Origin: Onchocerca lupi
Taxonomy: Eukaryota > Nematoda > Chromadorea > Rhabditida > Onchocercidae
Length of the DNA: 64,000 bases
Assembly (NCBI GenBank): GCA_028564675.1
Contig: JAOVVO010000042.1
Span: forward strand, 174,617 to 238,616
Direction: 5' to 3'
Shown here: positions 61,672 to 64,000 of the stretch, piece by piece
Position numbering within the stretch: position 1 is the first letter of the stretch
How the letters are laid out: each line of letters opens with the position of its first letter
The notes under the pieces: generated by a model
Database searches by the model: none
The model's input: only the letters and a program-made list of their open reading frames with translations
Told to the model about the DNA's origin: nothing
Position numbers and translations under genes: made by a program

Positions 61672-62166
61672 GAAATTGTATTTTGTGTGATAAGAATGAT
61701 GAAGGAATTCTCAGTTCACAGAGACTTTCAAATTCCTCTCCTTTTTTCTTTTTTTCATCCGGTAAATAGCGACTTTTATGTGTATTTTCATTCTACTGAT
61801 TGAAAAAATCAATTTGCAATCCAATGTTCCGAAAAATTTCACAACAAAAAAAAAAAAAGAAAAAATGCCTTTCCACCGAGCATACCAACTCTAAGTGAGA
61901 ACGAAGGAGAGGGATTTTTCTGATGAATTCTTTGTGGAAATGAATGTCTCGAATCTTCCTGCATTCACTGGATGAATCAAAAAACGGGAATAATTTGATT
62001 CCGTAAAGGAATATGAAATGTATCTTTGCAAAGTAATAGATGACATACATAGATGTGACCTTAAAAGATATTGATCATAATCCGTATTCCACTTAACTGA
62101 AATAGGTGATTGCACCTTTTCCAGACATCTGCAGATCACAATGAGAACGTTAACACGAACGGATTT

Positions 62167-62331
62167 CTTCAGCGATTGAAAGGATATCATCGACCTGCTG
62201 ATAAGAATACCATTGCATTAAACGTTAAGAGAGTAGTCGAGGAGAAGATTCACTTCAGCGATTGAAAGAATATCATCGACCTGCTGATAAGATCACTTTT
62301 GCGAGAAGGGAGTAGTCGAGGAGAAAACTCA
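62167..62331. repeat. 86-base tandem duplication with GATA sites
   Basis: Copy 1 (62167-62252) and copy 2 (62253-62331) both read CTTCAGCGATTGAAAG(G/A)ATA..., share TCATCGACCTGCTGATAAGA and later AGTAGTCGAGGAGAA. Each has CTGATAAG, a GATA-factor site. It lies about 510-670 bases upstream of the aquaporin ATG. Confidence 0.9.
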
Positions 62332-62514
62332 CTCAATTACCAACCTAATCGGAATAGTCAAAATGTGAAATAAATAATAGCACGCAGAATAGGATGTAGC
62401 CAAACTTGGTTGAATAATAGCAGCCTGAACCCAGACCTAACATGGCTAGTCTCATCTGTAGAAGAAAAAAAAGCCTACGTTTGTCTTTAACTCTCGTCTC
62501 GGTGCCACACGGAT

Positions 62515-62524
62515 GTGACGTCAC
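62515..62524. promoter_or_regulatory. Perfect CRE palindrome GTGACGTCAC
   Basis: TGACGTCA with one more matched base on each side, in a locally GC-richer patch (62420-62530) between the aquaporin (-) and the partial gene (+). Full-site CRE sequences bind CREB/ATF dimers. Confidence 0.5.
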
Positions 62525-62531
62525 TATATGG

Positions 62532-63799
62532 AATATTATCATTTTATCAATAATGAAATACCTTCTTCATCCCATGCTATTTTGTGATGTGACTCTCTAC
62601 TGAATGTTATTTTCCTGTTCTCTCCCGCTCTCCCAGTCAATATCATTATCAGGTTTTATCAGATGTAATGTTAATCGAGCTTCATAATTGTTAAATTAAA
62701 GAACTGCCTTTCACTGCGAAATAGTTCATCTCCTTTTCAGAATTCTTAGTGATCAAGAATTGTGACTGGATTTTATCACATATGATAAGGAAATCCATTC
62801 AAGTTCGAACTCGTCATTTGTCTTTTAGCATTCCTTTCCGACTCTGAACTATACTATGAAATCTCTGTCTTTGTTCACTCATTAAACTTTAACTTTTGAA
62901 TTAAACTTTACTTAATGCCATTTTCATGTTTGTTAAATGATATCATCAAGTTGCCTTTTTATGTATTTATAATTTACTCTCTCAATCGGATTCCTGCTAA
63001 TTACCCTTAGTTTCCAATTTAAATAATTTCTTTTGATAGTATTGCTGTTCATTTGAGCGTTATCAGTCTCACTGATAGCATCTCAGAATATTTCATTCCT
63101 ATACAATTTTATCCCTTCACTTATAGTAATGTTTCTTGTGCTATGCTTAAGTTCTGAAATTTTAACATGAAATGAAGTGACAGAAAGTAAAAACCCCTCA
63201 TTCTTTATCTTTTTCAAAAAATAAAAAAATAAAAAATGTGTCACGACTTTTTGTACGAAACAAGAAAAAGCTTTCCATTATGGATGAATTCTCCATATGG
63301 TCTAAACAGGTTCAAGATAAATTCTTTTCGATATTCATTATTGAAAAGCAGAAGATGCCAACTCTCCGCATTCGTGCATTTCCCTTGGCTCTTTTTAAAT
63401 AATTCAAAAATACTGAAATCATTACTGAGATGGCTTGAATACCAATATTTGGTAGAGATAAAGCCAGACACAGCTCGCATGGATCTCAAAACAATTTCAC
63501 CTGAGACATTTTCTGTTAATTATCAACGTCATCCGATTTTAGCCAGCTAAACTCACTGTAGCCTTTTCAACTTATCTTGAAGTGTGTGAAAATTTTTCTC
63601 TTTTTTTGCGATTACTATTGATCACTGCCATTCCTTTTCCCAACTTCCCTTCCAATGAGTTCGGTGAGATGTAAGAGTGACTAGAAAATGTGCAATAATT
63701 GCATGCTTCGAAATTGTTCATACTTGGCGCTTATTACCAATATTGAATGCACATGCAACCAATCAATCAATTAAGCTTAATGAGTTCAAAAAATTATAG
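62532..63799. other. Upstream region of the right-edge exon
   Basis: No firm gene. A 104-codon + frame (63236-63550) overlaps an 82-codon minus frame (63241-63489); both look mildly protein-like, but neither has a motif or splice logic I can support. The + strand frame ends ...NYQRHPILAS-TAA. Confidence 0.4.
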
Positions 63800-64000
63800 A
63801 CAACAAAGAAATCCACAAATGGATTGCAAAAGAAGGAGCCAGAGTTGAAGAAAAAATTAGGCACATCAGCGGGGAAAAAGAATGAACAGGAAAGGAGTAC
63901 GGAAACGAAACAAAAATTAAAAAACTTAGAAAGGCATTGTCCATCGAAGAAAGAGACTAAAATATTGAAGCAATCAAAGAAGTCGGCAGACGAAAGGGTA
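63800..64000 (+). CDS. Partial Lys/Glu-rich exon, cut by window end
   Basis: After the acceptor-like AAAATTATAG (ending 63799) one frame stays open for all 67 codons to the window edge: TTKKSTNGLQKKEPELKKKL, later NEQERSTETKQKLKNLERH and KKETKILKQSKKSADERV. Composition is very different from the chance frames nearby (almost no Phe/Ile, much Lys/Glu/Ser/Gln). The other two + frames meet stops. Probably an internal exon of a charged, nuclear- or coiled-coil-type protein whose body lies to the right. No family recognised. Confidence 0.5.

Noticed and set aside
63241..63489. 82-codon minus-strand frame, mildly protein-like
   Set aside because: Overlaps an equally plausible + frame; no domain, no splice sites, so strand and reality cannot be decided.
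1..64000. CRISPR arrays, bacterial operons, Wolbachia-derived segments
   Set aside because: No regularly spaced repeats, no bacterial-style gene runs or ribosome-binding sites; all convincing genes have spliceosomal introns.

Overview
The window is nuclear DNA of a nematode, most likely a parasitic clade III (filarial or related) species. What I see: strongly AT-rich sequence, genes split into many small exons with GT donors and short TTTCAG acceptors, TTTCAG acceptors 2-20 bases upstream of several start codons (as expected for spliced-leader addition or a 5'UTR intron), and orthologues of animal genes (SQV-7-type nucleotide-sugar transporter, Shaker-type K+ channel, AQP11/12-type aquaporin). 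The species placement is inference. All gene models were spliced by hand from the sequence; exon phases were checked to join in frame, but no transcript evidence was available.

Layout. 128-3713 (+): complete 9-exon SLC35D/SQV-7 UDP-sugar transporter. 5563-16230 (-): complete 26-exon USP25/28-type deubiquitinase that converges on the transporter; one of its introns carries a degenerate LTR element (6970-8729) with a Tc/mariner-like MITE inside one LTR. 16231-19655: intergenic, with two orphan exon-like frames (17518-17730, 17991-18071). 19678-24372 (+): MePCE/Bin3 RNA 5' gamma-phosphate methyltransferase. 25357-27311 (+): 526-residue low-complexity orphan protein. 28537-29316 (+): stand-alone PLAT/LH2 domain protein. 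31105-36116 (+): protein with five C2H2 zinc fingers. 37671-43465 (-): complete 12-exon Shaker-type Kv channel. 43466-59436: about 16 kb without a recognisable gene but with two long foldback sequences. 59437-61659 (-): AQP11/12-type unorthodox aquaporin with a GATA-bearing tandem repeat and a perfect CRE palindrome upstream. 63800-64000 (+): a lysine-rich exon running off the window.

The genes are ordinary housekeeping, signalling and transport genes, not one pathway. MePCE and the zinc-finger protein point to RNA-processing/transcription roles; the transporter feeds Golgi glycosaminoglycan synthesis; the Kv channel and aquaporin are membrane proteins. Four neighbouring + strand genes (19.7-36.1 kb) lie in a row with SL-like acceptors in front of three of them, but the 1-1.8 kb spacing makes an operon uncertain.

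The most interesting signal is at the 3' end of the Kv gene: its TGA is followed at once by CAATTA (the CARYYA readthrough context), an 18-bp foldback, and 31 further in-frame sense codons before TAA, which together suggest programmed stop-codon readthrough. Other points worth checking are the 20-base microexon encoding the K+ selectivity filter, the aquaporin whose first NPA box is SPL, and the two hairpins in the gene-poor stretch.
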